From assembly GCA_003482455.1 (NCBI GenBank), contig DMYW01000055.1:1-31489 (forward strand): 31,489 nucleotides of DNA, read 5' to 3'. Positions within the stretch are counted from its first letter, which is position 1. Each line of letters starts with the position of its first letter. The position numbers and the translations under genes were made by a program. Source of the DNA: Rheinheimera sp. Its GTDB lineage: Bacteria > Pseudomonadota > Gammaproteobacteria > Enterobacterales > Alteromonadaceae. Shown in pieces: positions 14,964-22,460 of this stretch. The notes under the pieces were generated by a model, which made no database searches, was not told the DNA's origin, and saw only the letters and a program-made list of their open reading frames with translations.

Positions 14964-16123
14964 CGCTGCAAGCTGTGTTGCTATTGGAAGAGCCACATTA
15001 TCTGCAAGCGCTGCAACGATTGTTGCTGCAAATCCGCCCGCAATGGCAACTGTTATGTACGACTCAGCCTGAACATGCCACTCAATGGTTTATCGGTGAC
15101 AACGCACCAGATGTGTTGATCTGCGATGAAACCTTGGCAGAGCAAACAGGCCTCGATTTTTTATCCTTTGTGCAAGAATATTCGCCATTGACCTTGCGTG
15201 TGTTATTTGCCGGAGCGGCTGGCCAGCAGCTGCTGTTGGCACAACAAGGACCAGTGCAGTTGTTGTTAGGGAAACCCTGTGACGAGGCCGAATTGTCCGC
15301 GGTGTTTGATCGCGCCGAGCGTCTGGCACAAGGGCCATTTTCTCGGCACAGCCGCTATCAAATCGGCCAAATTCAAACCCTGCCTGTATTGCGTCAGCAC
15401 GTCGCCCAATTGCAACGCCTGTTGGAAGATTCGGCTACTGACAATCGTCAAATCGCCAATGCTATTGCGCGAGACGCTGGCTTGACCGCCAAACTATTGC
15501 AAATTGCTAACTCATCCTATTTGGGCTACGCCAGCGCGACCAGCGATCTGATAGAAGTTGCGGGGCGACTTGGCCGTCGATTGATCGCCGCAGTGGTGCA
15601 ATCTTTGCAGCTGCAGGAGCAGTTTCAGCACAAAATCCGTGAAGATCTGCATGAAAATTTGCAGCAGCGTGCTTTTGCGTTGGCGACCTTAAGCAATCGA
15701 CTGGCAAAAAGTCAGCAGCCACAAAACAAACAGCTGGCCGAACAAGCATTTGTCGCCGGATTAATGCATATCATTGGCCCTTTGGTAATGCTCAGTGGTC
15801 AGCCAATTGCGCACCAACAAGTAACCCAAGAAGATATGCTGCAAGAAGGGATCGCTGACCATTGCTTGTTGTCTAGCTATCTGTTGACTTTGTGGGGGTT
15901 TGACGAGGTGGTCTGCAATGCGGTGTTGTACCGACGAGACGTCAACCAAGCTCCGCAGTTTACGCCGTTGTTAGCCTTGTTGCATTTAGCCAGCTACGTG
16001 TTAGAGCTGGCTTCTGATCCGGACCATGCGGTGTTGGAATTGGATGCGTTGAAGTTTTTGCGCTTAACGCCTGAATTTCTAGCGTTATTGCCGGGTGCGC
16101 CAGCCAATCTGCTGCAGTCGTAA
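14960..16123 (+). CDS. HDOD-domain protein with a degenerate receiver domain
   Basis: The 387-residue protein has an N-terminal receiver-like fold (about 1-125) and a C-terminal HDOD domain (about 135-340). HDOD domains are signalling modules related to HD phosphohydrolases but lacking the metal-binding HD pair. In the receiver, the aspartate at the phosphorylation position (D56 in VLICDETLAEQTG) and the Lys (K105) are kept. The first acidic pocket residue is Leu9 and the switch Ser/Thr is Ala84, so phosphorylation may be weak or absent. HDOD-type sequence includes ANAIARDAGLTAKLLQIANSS. Its start overlaps the EAL gene stop (ATGA) after AGGA, so the two are co-expressed. Its exact output is unknown. 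Confidence 0.87.
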   Translation: MTLQAVLLLEEPHYLQALQRLLLQIRPQWQLLCTTQPEHATQWFIGDNAPDVLICDETLAEQTGLDFLSFVQEYSPLTLRVLFAGAAGQQLLLAQQGPVQLLLGKPCDEAELSAVFDRAERLAQGPFSRHSRYQIGQIQTLPVLRQHVAQLQRLLEDSATDNRQIANAIARDAGLTAKLLQIANSSYLGYASATSDLIEVAGRLGRRLIAAVVQSLQLQEQFQHKIREDLHENLQQRAFALATLSNRLAKSQQPQNKQLAEQAFVAGLMHIIGPLVMLSGQPIAHQQVTQEDMLQEGIADHCLLSSYLLTLWGFDEVVCNAVLYRRDVNQAPQFTPLLALLHLASYVLELASDPDHAVLELDALKFLRLTPEFLALLPGAPANLLQS

Positions 16124-16132
16124 CTGCAGCAG
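16109..16132. repeat. perfect inverted repeat at the HDOD/mltD convergent junction
   Basis: CTGCTGCAGT (16109-16118) and ACTGCAGCAG (16123-16132) form a perfect 10-bp stem around CGTA. The HDOD stop codon lies in the loop and arm. The convergent mltD ends 9 bases further on. No T-run is present, so termination by this hairpin alone is uncertain. Confidence 0.55.
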
Positions 16133-16141
16133 CTGTTCGGA

Positions 16142-17536
16142 CTACTGTGCAGGTTTTACGATAAGTTGCTGATTCGGCATCAGCATGTAGTTTTTCTTGA
16201 GCTTGTTCCACTTCATCAAATCAGCGACTTTGACTTTGTGTTTACGGGCAATTTTATCCAGTGAATCGCCAGACTGCACTTTATACATGGTCGGTTGTTT
16301 GGCTTTCGAGGCAGCTGCTGCCGACGAGGTTGCATTGCTGACGAGCAAACTTTGTCCCGGCTTTAGCTTGTCAGATTTGAGCTTGTTCATCGCACGTAAC
16401 GATTTTGCCGAGATCTTAAATTTCTTGGCGATGCTCCCCACTGTATCACCAGATTTCACCGTATAAGTTTGTGGCCTGGATGACGGTTTCTTCTCAATGG
16501 GCAGCGGGCTTGTATCGCGAGTCTGAACCAGAGTGGCTTCATTTTGCTGGTATCTATCTGCTGCATGTTCTGGCAACAACAAAGGCCACGATTTGCCGGT
16601 AGGTGTGACGTTGCTGCGAAACGCCGGATTTAACGCTTTGATTTCTGATAAGGCAACACCAGAGATCTTGGCGACTTCTTGCAGCGAAATAGCTGCGCGC
16701 ACAGACGTTTGAACTGTGGACGGTTTGTTGGCCAACTCGGGCAGCTGTAGACCGTACTTGGTTGGCTCTTTGACTAATTGGATCATGGCCAGCCATTTTG
16801 GGACGGTTTTAATGTATTTTTCTGGGATGTTTAATGACCAAAAATCAATTGGTTTGCCCCGAGCCTCGTTGCGCATGATGGCGGCTTGGATCCGACCTTC
16901 ACCAGTATTGTAAGCGGCGACAGCATTTAACCAATCATGCCCCAATCGGTTATACAGATCTTGCAGGTAATCTAGCGTCGCGTCGGTCGACGCTAAACCA
17001 TCTTTTCGACCGTCATAGCGACCATTTATGGTCAAGCCGAAGTTTTTCGCAGTCCCCGGAACCAGTTGCCATAAACCTGCCGGGCCCGCGCCTTGGGCTG
17101 ACATGTTGTAGGCACTTTCCACGATAGGTAATAAAGCAAGTTCAACCGGCATGTTGCGCTGTTCTAGCCTGCGGACCACGTGATACATAATGGGATCTGC
17201 ACGCAGTGACAATTCCCGCCAATATTTGGATTGTTTGGCGTAAAAATCACGTGCTTGTCGAACTGATGAGCGCTCAGGAACCCTTAGATACATTTGTTGC
17301 CGCATCCGGCTCCATAGGTCGGGTTGCTGGTCTAGCTCTGATTGCGCCCAATCACGGCGCAGTGGTGCATTGTCGACGGCTTCAGCTTGTGTTGTGGACT
17401 TAGCGACAACAGCTACTGTGCTGGTTTGCTCGGCTGCTTCCTTGGCCGTATCGGTTTCCGTAGGGGTATGTGACAGTTGACTGCAGCCCGCAATGGCCAA
17501 TAACAGTGCAATCCATACATGATTGATTTTTAGCAA
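16142..17536 (-). CDS. mltD: Membrane-bound lytic murein transglycosylase D (lipoprotein, LysM)
   Basis: MltD cleaves the glycan chains of peptidoglycan to give 1,6-anhydromuropeptides from the periplasmic face of the outer membrane. A lipobox IAGC follows the signal sequence LLKINHVWIALLLAIAGC. The SLT domain has the catalytic Glu in ALLPIVESAYNMSAQG, then AGLWQLVPGTAKNFGL and VAAYNTGEGRI. Two C-terminal LysM repeats (starting TYTVKSGDT and MYKVQSGDS) bind glycan, and a weaker LysM-like stretch precedes them. I chose a TTG start at 17536 because GAGGA lies 7 bases before it and gives a compact signal peptide. An ATG at 17587 in the same frame would add 17 residues without a ribosome site. 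gloB lies upstream on the same strand, as in E. coli. Confidence 0.9.
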   Translation of the reverse strand: MLKINHVWIALLLAIAGCSQLSHTPTETDTAKEAAEQTSTVAVVAKSTTQAEAVDNAPLRRDWAQSELDQQPDLWSRMRQQMYLRVPERSSVRQARDFYAKQSKYWRELSLRADPIMYHVVRRLEQRNMPVELALLPIVESAYNMSAQGAGPAGLWQLVPGTAKNFGLTINGRYDGRKDGLASTDATLDYLQDLYNRLGHDWLNAVAAYNTGEGRIQAAIMRNEARGKPIDFWSLNIPEKYIKTVPKWLAMIQLVKEPTKYGLQLPELANKPSTVQTSVRAAISLQEVAKISGVALSEIKALNPAFRSNVTPTGKSWPLLLPEHAADRYQQNEATLVQTRDTSPLPIEKKPSSRPQTYTVKSGDTVGSIAKKFKISAKSLRAMNKLKSDKLKPGQSLLVSNATSSAAAASKAKQPTMYKVQSGDSLDKIARKHKVKVADLMKWNKLKKNYMLMPNQQLIVKPAQ

Positions 17537-17617
17537 ACGGCGGATCCTCGTTTCGTTTTTATCAGCAAAAAGCCGACAATTGTACATGTCTGGCCAGTGC
17601 TTGCCAAACGTGCCCGG

Positions 17618-18376
17618 TTACATCTGGTTTTTCCACTGCCGTAACATAATAAACAACGCCAATGCATCGGCTTGTTGCCACTGCAATTGCAGAGCTGGCA
17701 AGTTGCAGCGTAAAAATGGGTTCACCTTAAGTTCTTGGCCGATCGATGTTGGCAACGTTGGCAAGTTCTGGGCGCGTTGTTGCTGACACCAGTGCAAATA
17801 ATCGACCACAGATTGATTTGTAGGTTCCACTAACTGCGCAAAACGAAGATTGCTGATGGTGTATTCGTGTGTTGGACAGACGATGGTATCGACAGGCAAG
17901 GCAGCAAATCGCTGTAACGACTGCCACATTTGCGTCGGCGTCCCTTCAAACAAGCGCCCGCAACCCGCGCTAAACAGCGTGTCACCACAAAACAACAGGA
18001 GTGGTTGCCCGCGCACAACAAAGGCAAGGTGATCCAAGGTGTGTCCTGGAACAGCCAGCACGTCGATGGGGGCAAATCCTGGGATCTGCAGTGTATCACC
18101 ATCGCCAACACCTTGATGCGTTGCAAAAAGATCCGCCAACGCTTTCGGTCCATACACTGGCGTCTCTGGCCACTGGCAAAGAATATCGGCAATGCCATCA
18201 ATATGATCACGATGACAGTGCGTCACTAAAATGGCCTGCGGACCGTTCGGCTGGTCTGCCAGATGTTCTAGGACCTTGTGATCGCCTGGATCTACCAACA
18301 AATAGCCCGCAGTACCAAACAACTGCCATATATAGTTGTCCTTTAGGGCAGGAATTGCCGTAAGTGGTTGCTTCAT
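17618..18376 (-). CDS. gloB: Hydroxyacylglutathione hydrolase (glyoxalase II)
   Basis: GloB hydrolyses S-D-lactoylglutathione to D-lactate and glutathione in methylglyoxal detoxification. The 252-residue product begins MKQPLTAIPALKDNYIWQL, a typical glyoxalase II N terminus. It has the metallo-beta-lactamase metal motif THCHRDHIDG (H53, H55, D57, H58), the second-site GHTLDHLAF, CGDTLFSAGCGRLFEG and PTHEYTISNLRFA. The C-terminal glyoxalase II domain ends KVNPFLRCNLPAL. It is divergent from the methyltransferase gene and upstream of mltD, the same arrangement as in enterobacteria. Confidence 0.95.
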   Translation of the reverse strand: MKQPLTAIPALKDNYIWQLFGTAGYLLVDPGDHKVLEHLADQPNGPQAILVTHCHRDHIDGIADILCQWPETPVYGPKALADLFATHQGVGDGDTLQIPGFAPIDVLAVPGHTLDHLAFVVRGQPLLLFCGDTLFSAGCGRLFEGTPTQMWQSLQRFAALPVDTIVCPTHEYTISNLRFAQLVEPTNQSVVDYLHWCQQQRAQNLPTLPTSIGQELKVNPFLRCNLPALQLQWQQADALALFIMLRQWKNQM

Positions 18377-18415
18377 GTAAGGTTATTCCGATCACGTTAA
18401 AGCGTTGGATAATAA

Positions 18416-19174
18416 ATGAAACCCGCGTTAAGCCGCTACTCTGTCAGGCAATCCCCAAAACAATGGACCGATTTCGCCCAAGGGCAACCCTTAGCCCAAG
18501 CGCTGGAGTCGCAATTCAATTTGTGGTGGCCGCGCATATTTGGCTATCACCTGTTGAAAGTGGGGAATTTAAGTTGTGATATTGATACCAGCACTTGTCC
18601 GATCAAACATCAAATCCATCTTGCGACTGATCACCCGAAAGCTTCAGTAGTTGCTGATCCCGATGATTTGCCATTTATCGAACACGCTGTCGATGCGGTG
18701 TTGTTATCGCATGCCCTTGAATTCACGCAAGATCCACATCATGTGGTACGAGAAGCTCATCGAGTGCTAATGCCAGATGGTTATCTGCTGATCAGTGGCT
18801 TTAATCCGTACAGCTTGATGGGACTGTGTAAGTTGTGGCCGGGCTTGCATGGTCGATTACCTTGGAGTGGCCGCTTTTTTAGCGTGGCGCGCATCAAAGA
18901 TTGGCTGCAGTTGTTGGGATTTGAGATCATTGATGAGCAACGATTGTTTCTATCGCCAATGCTCACCGAAACCAGCCATTTTCCAACGCTGCGGCATTGG
19001 TCTGAACATCAGCTCAGTTATTTTGGCTCTGCGTATGTGTTGGTTGCCCGTAAACGGACTTTGCCGTTAACGCCGATTAAACCGAAATGGCAGTTAAAAA
19101 CGAGTTTTCAACCTGCGGTAAAAGGCATTAGCGCTCGGCAAGGTCAGTCATCAGCAGTTGATGCTGTGCAGTAG
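18416..19174 (+). CDS. yafS: YafS-like SAM-dependent methyltransferase
   Basis: This 252-residue protein looks like a class I SAM-dependent methyltransferase of the Methyltransf_11 type. The core includes ADPDDLPFIEHAVDAVLLSHALEFTQDPHHVVREAHRVLMPDGYLLISGFNP, which carries motifs II and III (the DAVLLSHALEF and PDGYLLISGF strands). Motif I is poorly conserved (LLKVGNLSCDI), as in YafS proteins. Gene position, divergent from gloB, matches E. coli yafS, but rnhA and dnaQ do not follow. The substrate is unknown. The last 24 bases overlap the convergent GNAT gene tail to tail. Confidence 0.82.
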   Translation: MKPALSRYSVRQSPKQWTDFAQGQPLAQALESQFNLWWPRIFGYHLLKVGNLSCDIDTSTCPIKHQIHLATDHPKASVVADPDDLPFIEHAVDAVLLSHALEFTQDPHHVVREAHRVLMPDGYLLISGFNPYSLMGLCKLWPGLHGRLPWSGRFFSVARIKDWLQLLGFEIIDEQRLFLSPMLTETSHFPTLRHWSEHQLSYFGSAYVLVARKRTLPLTPIKPKWQLKTSFQPAVKGISARQGQSSAVDAVQ

Positions 19175-19645
19175 GCGCTTTGCTTTGTCAGCGGTCAGTT
19201 GCATAAACATCAGATCGTCACGATGTGGCTGCGGCTGCGCAGTTTCGACAAAGCCAAGTCCTTGATACAGTTTCACCGCCACAGTGTTCGACTTATAAAC
19301 AAACAATGAAAAATCTAAACGGGCGTTTTGTTGTAGCCCTTGCTGCAACAATCTAAAGACCAATGACTTACCGTAACCACGATTACGCATAGCTGGAAAG
19401 ACGAGCAGGCGGGCCAGATGGTGTTTAGCAAAACGATCGCATAACTGTCCATAAGCGACGTCAACATCATGGTCACTCAGTACAAAACTTTCGGTGTCTT
19501 TTAACTGTAGCTGTTGCATAAAACGGCTTCGAGTTAGAGGCGCCGTAAATCCTTCGCCTCCCCACAACTGCACCTCAGCGAGGCTGCTAAAATGCTGGCG
19601 CAGCGCCAGCATATCATCAACCGAGGCTGGCCGAAGGTGCGTCAT
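19151..19645 (-). CDS. GNAT-family N-acetyltransferase
   Basis: The 164-residue product has the GNAT fold. The acetyl-CoA-binding motif A is seen in HLARLLVFPAMRNRGYGKSLVFRLLQQG (R/Q-x-x-G-x-G/A form RNRGYG), and motif B in FSLFVYKSNTVAVKLYQGLGFVE. The substrate cannot be told. I chose the ATG at 19643-19645, which overlaps the stop of the small membrane protein gene as ATGA. The longer frame from 19720 would run through that gene and add an unrelated N terminus. Its 3' end overlaps the convergent methyltransferase by 24 bases. Confidence 0.85.
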   Translation of the reverse strand: MTHLRPASVDDMLALRQHFSSLAEVQLWGGEGFTAPLTRSRFMQQLQLKDTESFVLSDHDVDVAYGQLCDRFAKHHLARLLVFPAMRNRGYGKSLVFRLLQQGLQQNARLDFSLFVYKSNTVAVKLYQGLGFVETAQPQPHRDDLMFMQLTADKAKRLLHSINC

Positions 19646-19920
19646 CCAGCCAACCTGATGTTTAGAAACCACAAGGCTCCCGGAACCAATAACAGTAGCA
19701 ATGCGGTCATGCTTGCCCACCAGCTCAAGCGATAAAACCTTTGTTGATAAAAACTTGGGTCTGATTTAATCCACATCAACATACCGGCGGCAACGACAGA
19801 AGGTAAGCCATAAATGGTATCGAGAGCGCCATGAAAATAACTGGCATAACTCGCATAAACCCCCACAAAGGATAACAACAACCAGTTGGCGACCATGGTT
19901 TTGGAACGATGTAGTTTCAT
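19642..19920 (-). CDS. small hydrophobic membrane protein, unknown function
   Basis: I do not recognise this 92-residue protein. It has about three hydrophobic segments: residues 12-28 (NWLLLSFVGVYASYASY), 37-51 (YGLPSVVAAGMLMWI) and 66-89 (SWWASMTALLLLLVPGALWFLNIRL). It looks like an inner-membrane protein with a short basic N terminus (MKLHRSK). It sits 4 bases after the DUF2058 gene and overlaps the GNAT gene start (ATGA), so all three form one leftward operon. The ribosome site is weak, which suggests coupling. Confidence 0.7.
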   Translation of the reverse strand: MKLHRSKTMVANWLLLSFVGVYASYASYFHGALDTIYGLPSVVAAGMLMWIKSDPSFYQQRFYRLSWWASMTALLLLLVPGALWFLNIRLAG

Positions 19921-19924
19921 TGGA

Positions 19925-20458
19925 TTACCACATTAAGTCATCAGGGATTTGGTAGTCTTTGTACGGGTCATCTTCGTCCACATGCTGCTCATTGCTGTTA
20001 AGCAGCAATACGGTAGCCGGAACTCGTTGTGCAATTCGTTCGGCTGCGAGCTTAGGGACTACTTGATACTGGTCGTCTAGCTTGACAATCGCGGCTTGGC
20101 CTTTGACCAGCTGTTGTTGCACAGCATCCCGAACATACAGTTTTTTAACTAAAGTACCATCGGTGAAGTTAAAACCTATGTCGCCTTTGTAGTCGATACG
20201 ACTTTGGTCGATGAGTTGTTTGACTTGGGCGACTAACGCTTTTTGTTCCGCTTCTTGTTTCTTTTGCGCATTTAACGCGCGGTCGCGTTCGATTTGTGCT
20301 TGCCGAGCTTCTTCGGCGAGGCGGGTGCTTTCCGCTGGACCAACGCCTTTTTTACCGGCTTGCACGCGCTCTTTGTGCTTTTCTTTGTTGATGGCTTTGG
20401 CCTTTTTTGCATCGCCTAAACCCATTTTTAATAGTTGTTCTTGTAACGATTTACTCAT
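19925..20458 (-). CDS. yaiL: DUF2058 family protein (YaiL-like)
   Basis: This 177-residue protein fits DUF2058 (YaiL), a nucleoprotein/polynucleotide-associated family of unknown function common in gammaproteobacteria. The N terminus MSKSLQEQLLKMGLGDAKKAK is the family hallmark, followed by a long charged coiled coil (about 45-90) rich in Ala, Glu, Lys and Gln. A small C-terminal domain (GDIGFNFTDGTLVKKLYV to YQVVPKLAAERI) and an acidic tail close it. I chose the ATG at 20456-20458 because GAGG lies 6 bases before it. An upstream in-frame start at 20512 would add 18 residues foreign to the family. Confidence 0.86.
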   Translation of the reverse strand: MSKSLQEQLLKMGLGDAKKAKAINKEKHKERVQAGKKGVGPAESTRLAEEARQAQIERDRALNAQKKQEAEQKALVAQVKQLIDQSRIDYKGDIGFNFTDGTLVKKLYVRDAVQQQLVKGQAAIVKLDDQYQVVPKLAAERIAQRVPATVLLLNSNEQHVDEDDPYKDYQIPDDLMW

Positions 20459-20519
20459 TGTACACCTCATGCAATTGTCGATATTGTTCCACGAAGAGAA
20501 AAGGCTTGCCAACGGTCTG

Positions 20520-20548
20520 CTGACGAAAAAGCGCTTTTGCGGTAAACT
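20520..20548 (+). promoter_or_regulatory. candidate sigma70 promoter for the helicase gene
   Basis: CTGACG (20520-20525) and TAAACT (20543-20548) sit 17 bases apart, each matching 4 of 6 consensus bases. A transcript would start about 25 bases before the helicase ATG. This is a pattern match only. Confidence 0.35.
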
Positions 20549-20578
20549 GAAGGATTACTGGTCAGTTTTTAGGTAGTT

Positions 20579-21919
20579 ATGTCAGCGTTTTCAGATTTAG
20601 CACTCGATCCACGTCTTTTGCGTTCGGTAGGCCATTTGGGCTTTATCAGACCCACAGAAATTCAAGCGGAAGCCATTCCTGCCGTGATGCAGGGCAAAGA
20701 TTTGATGGTATCGTCAAAGACAGGTTCAGGCAAAACGTTGGCGTACTTGTTGCCGATGATGCAACGCATGTTGCGTTCAAAACCTTTGTCCGCGCAAGAT
20801 CCGCGGGCGGTGATTTTGGCGCCAACCCGTGAACTGGCTAAACAAATTTATGCGCAACTGCGCTTGTTTGTAGCCAATACACGTCTCACGACAGCGTTTA
20901 TTGTGGGTGGCGAAAACTTCAATGACCAAGAGCGCATCTTAAAACGTCAACCGCAAATCATTGTGGCGACACCTGGCCGCTTGGCTGACCATTTGGAACA
21001 TAAAACCTTTTTCCTGCAGGGGCTTGAGATGCTCATTCTCGACGAAGCCGACCGCATGCTAGATTTAGGCTTTATGCCGCAGTTAACGGCAATTCACAAA
21101 GCCGCGACGCATCGCTTGCGACAAACCCTAATGTTTTCAGCGACCTTGGATCACGTCGATGTGCAGCAATTGGCGCTGTCGCTGTTAAAAGACCCGTACA
21201 GAGTGTCGCTTGGCGCTGCTGTTGATCCGCATCAAGATATTCAGCAACGCTGTATCTATGCTGACCACTTAACCCATAAAGAAGCATTGTTAAAGCACCT
21301 ATTAAAGACCGAAGCTATCAAGCAACTGATTGTGTTTACCGCAACGCGGGAAGACACCGATCGTTTGGCAAAGCTAGTCGAAGCGGAGGGGTTTGCTGCG
21401 ATTGGTCTGAATGGCAAATTGACGCAAGCGCAACGTTCGAGTGTTATGCAGGCGTTTGCCGCGAATAAACATCAAGTATTAGTGACGACAGATGTCGCAT
21501 CACGTGGTTTAGATTTACTGCAAGTCAGTCACGTGGTTAATTTTGATTTGCCAAAACACCCAGAAGAATATGTGCATCGTATCGGCCGCACTGGTCGGGC
21601 GGGGCAGCAAGGCGTCGCGTATTCGTTGGTAAGTCCTAAAGACTGGAATTCGCTGCAAGCCATTGAAGGCTTTTTGCGTCGGCCGTTGGAATTCTCTGCG
21701 GTCGAAGGCTTAGCAGCAAAGTTTAATGGCCAAATGTCTCCAGTAAAAACCACGCCATTGAAACCCAAAAAATCACCGAATGCTGACAAATCGAATAAAA
21801 AGGTGGTGAAGCAGGCCGTTTTGGATGGTGATGCGCCGATGCCGAAAAAGAAAAAGGCCTTCTTTGAAGGCGGCGACGACGGCGCTTTAATCGTGAAAAA
21901 AAAGCAAAAAATTAATTAA
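20579..21919 (+). CDS. srmB: DEAD-box ATP-dependent RNA helicase, SrmB-like
   Basis: A DEAD-box helicase that remodels RNA, probably in ribosome assembly. The 446-residue protein has the Q motif GFIRPTEIQ (21-29), motif I SKTGSGKT (46-53), Ia PTRELA (82-87), Ib TPGR (131-134), motif II DEAD (155-158), motif III SAT (187-189), and in domain 2 ARGLD-type and HRIGRTGRAG (motif VI). The overall frame (FSDLALDPRLLRSVGHLGF, ADHLTHKEALLKHLL, LEGEM/LNGKLTQAQR) is closest to SrmB by my reading. The C-terminal 60 or so residues are rich in Lys and likely bind RNA. The cold-shock gene follows on the same strand. It could be another DEAD-box paralogue such as RhlE, so the symbol is tentative. Confidence 0.85.
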   Translation: MSAFSDLALDPRLLRSVGHLGFIRPTEIQAEAIPAVMQGKDLMVSSKTGSGKTLAYLLPMMQRMLRSKPLSAQDPRAVILAPTRELAKQIYAQLRLFVANTRLTTAFIVGGENFNDQERILKRQPQIIVATPGRLADHLEHKTFFLQGLEMLILDEADRMLDLGFMPQLTAIHKAATHRLRQTLMFSATLDHVDVQQLALSLLKDPYRVSLGAAVDPHQDIQQRCIYADHLTHKEALLKHLLKTEAIKQLIVFTATREDTDRLAKLVEAEGFAAIGLNGKLTQAQRSSVMQAFAANKHQVLVTTDVASRGLDLLQVSHVVNFDLPKHPEEYVHRIGRTGRAGQQGVAYSLVSPKDWNSLQAIEGFLRRPLEFSAVEGLAAKFNGQMSPVKTTPLKPKKSPNADKSNKKVVKQAVLDGDAPMPKKKKAFFEGGDDGALIVKKKQKIN

Positions 21920-22034
21920 GTCGATTGTTTTTTCTACGGAATTTGGTGCTACACTGCAAGTGTTGTGCACAAAATGACCAGTGTTTTTCAGGTAACTGAT
22001 TGATATTTATGGTTTTTGCAATCAACAGGTACGG

Positions 22035-22115
22035 TCAGTGTACAGAAAATAGTTTTTATTTTCTGTTGTAACGGCGTTTTCTATTGACCCCATAGTGTGC
22101 TCGCACACATAATGG
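22035..22115 (+). promoter_or_regulatory. structured cspA leader with cold-box-like element
   Basis: The gap before the cold-shock gene is 283 bases (21920-22202) and appears to hold a long 5' leader. TCAGTGTACAGA (22035-22046) resembles the cold box of E. coli cspA leaders (TGACGTACAGA). It overlaps a perfect 10-bp hairpin, ACAGAAAATA (22042-22051) with TATTTTCTGT (22057-22066). A second hairpin has GTGTGC (22095-22100) and GCACAC (22103-22108), with outer CCAT/ATGG pairing. TACACT at 21950-21955 may be the -10 element, giving a leader of about 240 bases. Confidence 0.5.
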
Positions 22116-22202
22116 GTTGAGAATAGTACTAGCTCGAAACGTGGCCGGTAATATTTTAAGTCGCCAGATATATGGCAAAGTTAGTTAAAGTAAGAGAAAG
22201 TT

Positions 22203-22415
22203 ATGTCACAATTGATTTCCGGCACCGTTAAGTGGTTCAACGAAGATAAAGGCTATGGTTTCATCGCTCGTGATGGCGGCAAAGATGTATTCGTACATTT
22301 CCGCGCTATCAACGGTACCGGCCGCCGTACTCTGGTTGAAGGCCAAAAAGTTACTTTCGTTGTTACTGAAGGCCAAAAAGGCCCTCAAGCTGAGAACGTA
22401 ACAGTCGTTGCCTAA
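22203..22415 (+). CDS. cspA: Cold-shock protein, CspA family
   Basis: The 70-residue product is a single cold-shock (OB-fold) domain that binds single-stranded RNA and DNA and melts mRNA structure. RNP1 is KGYGFI (16-21) and RNP2 is VFVHF (29-33), with the aromatic W11/F12 and the F20/F30/H32/F33 binding face. Length and sequence match CspA/CspE-type proteins, including the end NVTVV. AGAG precedes the ATG. The long structured leader suggests post-transcriptional cold induction. A strong terminator follows, so it is monocistronic. Confidence 0.95.
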   Translation: MSQLISGTVKWFNEDKGYGFIARDGGKDVFVHFRAINGTGRRTLVEGQKVTFVVTEGQKGPQAENVTVVA

Positions 22416-22432
22416 GCCTTGGTGCTGAATTG

Positions 22433-22460
22433 AAAAAGCCGGTTTTAAACCGGCTTTTTT
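22433..22460 (+). terminator. intrinsic terminator after cspA
   Basis: GCCGGTTT and AAACCGGC form the stem (22438-22454), with flanking A and T tracts (AAAAA before, six T after). It is a strong, nearly symmetric terminator that could work from both sides. Confidence 0.88.
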
